From Lewinellaceae bacterium (GTDB lineage Bacteria > Bacteroidota > Bacteroidia > Chitinophagales > Saprospiraceae): 8,823 nucleotides of DNA. The notes beneath the pieces are model-generated. The model saw only the letters and a program-made list of their open reading frames with translations. It searched no databases and was not told where the DNA came from. The position numbers were made by a program, and so were the translations under genes. The number at the start of each line of letters is the position of its first letter. Position 1 is the stretch's first letter. Positions 7,001-8,823 of the stretch are shown in pieces. The stretch is taken from contig JACJYO010000031.1 in assembly GCA_020636075.1 (NCBI GenBank), forward strand, positions 1 to 8,823, written 5' to 3'.

Positions 7001-8285
7001 GGACCAGGAAATGTTGATGCTCACTTTTGATCAGGAATTGATCAGGACCCAGTTCGACAATGCCGCGGGTACCTCCCGTTGAGAAAGGCCGGATGGCTTC
7101 AAATGGTTTCAACTCGATCATTCCGATGCCCCCAGTGGCCGTGACCAGGAGATTTCTTCGAAAATCATCCCCCTTTACCAGCTTAATGGATGCCCGTGCA
7201 TCGGGCAATTTTTCCTGAAATTCCCGTAAAACCCGTGAATAATCATAGATCTTTCCACTTTCCTGCTCGATCAGCAGCCAAACAGAAAAATCGTCATCTG
7301 TAGGTTTTTTGACCAGCACGTTTCCCGCTTGATCAATGAACAGATTATCAAATGTGCCATCATAACTTTTAGGCGGTGCGCTCACCGGGAGGAAAGGAAT
7401 AAATCTATCCGAGGACTTATCCAGTTTTTCGAAACAGACCCCATATTTTAAATAGGAAAGGAATACATCTCCGTTTTTATTCTCTACCAATCCATTGATA
7501 GTAAGATAACCGGTTACCGGTGGATGAGATACTCGCTTTTCAAATTCCTGAAAGCGGTGTTCTACCAGATCATATTTCCAAAAGGAGGAATTTTTTCCCT
7601 CCCAAAACCAGATGGCATCTTTTTGCGGAAACAGTATAGGTCTGATAAAAGCCCCGGGACTGAATGGGTCCTTTTTCCATGGAATGCTGGCGATGTTTTG
7701 AAACCCGGAGTCTTCCCATTTAAACAGGGAGTAATTCTTTTTATCCACCGCAAGAATAAAATACCCGTATTCGGGATGGTAGACTACTTTTCGGACCATG
7801 CCCTTTTCTCCCAATTGATCCTTCAGCGAATACAGGCGTAGCTGGTCGTTCTCCGGGTTGAAGAAGAAAATACTTTCCCGCAATGCTCCTTGTTCGTGAA
7901 ATAGCCCAAAGAGTTCCCCCTGATCATTGATCCCCTCAAAGATGGGAATGGCATTTTCATTGCCAAGTATGGCATGAAAGGGGATCATCACCGTCTGATA
8001 CCCATCGAATGCATATAGAGCGACTTTATCTTCCAACTCCACCACTCCGCAAGTGGTGATGTATAACCGGTTTTCCGGACCGACAAAGACATCACCGGTA
8101 CAAATGGGAAGACCATCCTTGGAGGTAAAGGTGGTGATGTTGGAAGCGGAGACAGCAGCTTTACCCTGCCCCTGACCAGCTAATGAAAAGCCGGTCATAC
8201 ATAACAAGACCCCGGCCAGGAAATATTGATTACCGGTTCGGAGTGTGTTTCGCAACCAGATGTCCAACTTCTTTACCACGCCCAA
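4092..8285 (-). CDS. Hybrid two-component system: sensor histidine kinase, receiver and AraC-type regulator
   Basis: A one-protein signalling system (HTCS) of 1397 aa, a normal length. A signal peptide or first membrane segment (about 20-37, ending SLAGQ) leads to a periplasmic region with propeller-type repeats, clearest at 553-566, 596-614 and 640-657. A Y_Y_Y-like domain follows (about 745-826), then a membrane helix (836-853) and a coiled coil (855-895). The HisKA box has ISHEFRTP with phospho-acceptor H903. The ATPase domain has the N box (N1009, N1013), DTGIGI (D1045) and GEGTGIGL (1073-1080). The receiver has E1155/D1156, phospho-acceptor D1198, T1228 and K1250. An AraC-type HTH occupies about 1293-1390. 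All catalytic residues are present. Members usually sense glycan fragments and switch on nearby polysaccharide-use genes, but no susC/susD pair is in view. No ATG precedes the signal peptide, so the start is TTG (8285) or GTG (8279). Confidence 0.92.
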   Translation of the reverse strand: MGVVKKLDIWLRNTLRTGNQYFLAGVLLCMTGFSLAGQGQGKAAVSASNITTFTSKDGLPICTGDVFVGPENRLYITTCGVVELEDKVALYAFDGYQTVMIPFHAILGNENAIPIFEGINDQGELFGLFHEQGALRESIFFFNPENDQLRLYSLKDQLGEKGMVRKVVYHPEYGYFILAVDKKNYSLFKWEDSGFQNIASIPWKKDPFSPGAFIRPILFPQKDAIWFWEGKNSSFWKYDLVEHRFQEFEKRVSHPPVTGYLTINGLVENKNGDVFLSYLKYGVCFEKLDKSSDRFIPFLPVSAPPKSYDGTFDNLFIDQAGNVLVKKPTDDDFSVWLLIEQESGKIYDYSRVLREFQEKLPDARASIKLVKGDDFRRNLLVTATGGIGMIELKPFEAIRPFSTGGTRGIVELGPDQFLIKSEHQHFLVLDAKAGVLRPCSTTKHACIADTLYSNLADFPSDGHGNIFLPVGEKSTSLLRYNLQSHQCDLLNVGIPFFRCALVDDHLIALVHQNTSDLYYYDLSTKQLIPATVGDSVLHFAASIFQMKKLSDGYLWAGTDNGLWRVNLKNNEAIKPHENLPFQQDNIYCIDEGSNGDLWLGTGSGGVQIYNPISGSLRIIDESRGLASNTAIAILKDEEGIRWINTYNGINLIDSTGKFLIRLYAEDGLASNEGNRFSSLAASDGRLLFGSVSGTTLIHPKLVKQQYISKSELQVFLSQLSYFDQNLGKDTTRNLRLNHSFSLTLPAAQRYLKVRVALSEYQGIQENRFAYRLEWPGKENASEWVFLGNRPELILTNLPAGKYDLVIRGTDYRGRESTTNVRISIQAKEFFYKETWFYILLVLVLSAFPILWLVRERFERKRLQQLVQERTKKIEEDKSLIEAQAEQLKSLDQAKSRFFTNISHEFRTPLTVISGMAEQIRDAERVKKLIQRNANHLLELINQILDLRKLESGNLHTRSMLGDVVKYMRYILESFQSLASGKSIQLKFSASQEVRRLDYDPEKLLRIVSNLLTNALKFTPPGGEVSIALEFFEAATPPYYQIRVADTGIGIAPEKLPQIFDRFYQVDDAPSREGEGTGIGLALTRELVLLLKGNINVDSVPGRGTTFTVQLPLTQKADPVESIPDIPTAQAVPEKRSHNGQVADQPGDLPSLLIVEDNPDVMEYLITCLEEDYQLLFAADGQEGIDQAIESIPDLIVSDVMMPRVDGFTLCHTLKTDDRTSHIPIVLLTAKADIESRIAGLQRGADAYLAKPFDKRELGITLQNLLSLRQRLQARYQNLENAPPPTADVGIQQQDIFITTLKEIFEERMEDPQFDLDALSREMLLSRSQLGRKVKALTGKAPAIFLRTLRLQKARQLLLTTDLSVKEVAYDVGFSDSSYFSRSYAEEFGENPSETGPK

Positions 8286-8502
8286 ATTTCACCAAAACCG
8301 TGATTATGTGGCTATGTTGGCCTACTCGTTTTGGCAATTGGTATGACAAAAAAATTTTTTTAGGGTGAAATGGAGGGGGGTGAAATTGGTTGTTCCCGGG
8401 GATCACACTGAAAAGCCCATGCAAAATTGTCGGGGGTTTTTATACACAAATGATCCACTTGGAAATCAGAAAATATAAACCCACACCCCGTTACCCTCAA
8501 CC
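8286..8502. other. Intergenic region between the CBM6-like gene and the hybrid regulator
   Basis: This 217-bp gap contains the candidate promoter, a perfect A7T7 palindrome (8348-8361) that should bend or stiffen the DNA, and two direct copies of GGGTGAAAT (plus strand, 8363-8371 and 8378-8386). I see no clear terminator for the upstream gene, no tRNA and no credible small ORF. Co-transcription with the upstream gene cannot be excluded, but the gap and promoter candidate favour a separate transcript. Confidence 0.4.
8422..8450 (-). promoter_or_regulatory. Candidate Bacteroidota-type promoter for the hybrid regulator
   Basis: On the minus strand TTTG (8450-8447) is followed after 17 bp by CAATTTTG (8429-8422). 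These match the -33 TTTG and -7 TAnnTTTG boxes of Bacteroidota sigma factors with one mismatch. The implied transcription start near 8415 would leave a leader of about 130 nt before the TTG/GTG start. The call rests only on the motif match and spacing. Confidence 0.35.
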
Positions 8503-8823
8503 TCACAAACCAAACCGAATCCAATCCACCACCGCGACCGACCCCGATTCCCCCTGCGCCGTTTTTGCAACAAAGTACAAATCCTGAAGCGGCCCGTCGG
8601 CCGACCAGTGGCGCTGCTCGATCGGCATTTTTATTTCCGTGTAATCGTTTTCCGCCGCTTCTGTTTTTGCCTGTGGTATGGCTACCGAGCCTACCAGTTT
8701 CCCTTCCGGCCCACTGAGGTGGAGCTCGATCCGACCGCCGGCGAGGTGTTTCGTCTGGTTGCGCAGCAGCGCCAGATCGACCGAGGTAACACCGTACAGG
8801 TCAATGTGCTTAAACACAAAAAA
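8503..8823 (-). CDS. C-terminal end of a protein with a CBM6-like carbohydrate-binding module (partial)
   Basis: The last 106 codons of a gene that continues past the right edge. The frame stays open to the edge (FFVFKHIDLYG), so the GTG at 8817 is an internal valine and not a start. The stop is TGA at 8505-8503. The residues follow the usual end of a family 6 carbohydrate-binding module: a KHIDLYGV strand, GGRIELHLSGPEGKLVGS, a segment with W at RHWSADG, then QDLYFVAK and a terminal VVDWIRF. Such modules often sit at the C-terminus of secreted enzymes or of PQQ-sugar-dehydrogenase/cytochrome c fusion proteins in this phylum; the catalytic part is out of view. There is no T9SS tail after the module. 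It probably acts outside the cytoplasm. Confidence 0.65.
   Translation of the reverse strand, partial: FFVFKHIDLYGVTSVDLALLRNQTKHLAGGRIELHLSGPEGKLVGSVAIPQAKTEAAENDYTEIKMPIEQRHWSADGPLQDLYFVAKTAQGESGSVAVVDWIRFGL

Noticed and set aside
8230..8424. Minus-strand frame beginning at an ATG upstream of the hybrid regulator
   Set aside because: It overlaps the regulator start in another frame, has an unusual Pro/His-rich composition and no family features, and its ATG falls by the candidate promoter's -7 box.
8815..8817. GTG as the start of a complete 104-residue protein at the right edge
   Set aside because: The frame stays open to the window edge, and the residues before it continue the CBM6-like fold, so the gene is a truncated 3' end.

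Overview
The window looks like a chromosomal segment of a Bacteroidota bacterium, most likely of the Saprospiria type (inference). The evidence is a one-piece hybrid two-component system (periplasmic propeller, histidine kinase, receiver and AraC domain in one chain), a large secreted protein with a type IX secretion (T9SS) C-terminal sorting domain, tandem HYR-like repeats of a kind common in that group, start regions without clear Shine-Dalgarno sequences, and TTTG / TAnnTTTG-like promoter candidates.

Layout: all recognisable genes lie on the minus strand, so transcription runs right to left. At the right edge (8503-8823) is the 3' end of a gene whose product ends in a CBM6-like carbohydrate-binding module. 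A 217-bp gap with a candidate promoter and an A7T7 palindrome follows. Next comes a complete hybrid sensor kinase/response regulator (4092-8285, 1397 aa). A 111 to 175-bp gap holds a tandem 21-bp repeat with palindromic cores, then a secreted glycine-rich protein (299-3916, 1205 aa in frame). That protein has two ALK/LTK-like glycine-rich modules, four 80-residue HYR-like repeats, a degenerate fifth unit and a T9SS type A tail. A strong hairpin terminator (199-237) closes it. The left 160 bp hold a nested inverted-repeat element with no convincing gene.

The most useful observation concerns the start of the glycine-rich gene. Its open frame begins without a usable signal peptide, although the protein carries a secretion tail. 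An ATG at 3980 opens a short frame whose first 15 residues, joined to the main frame by a one-base change at a run of five G (minus strand, 3934-3938), give a textbook signal peptide ending in NAQ. The gene is therefore either interrupted by a sequencing error or switchable at a homopolymer.

Working hypothesis (inference): the hybrid regulator senses a periplasmic, probably glycan-derived, ligand and may control the adjacent secreted glycine-rich protein through the direct repeats between them. No susC/susD pair, transposase, tRNA, rRNA, CRISPR array or phage gene is visible. I see no complete undescribed multi-gene system; the novelty lies in the secreted protein and its control region.
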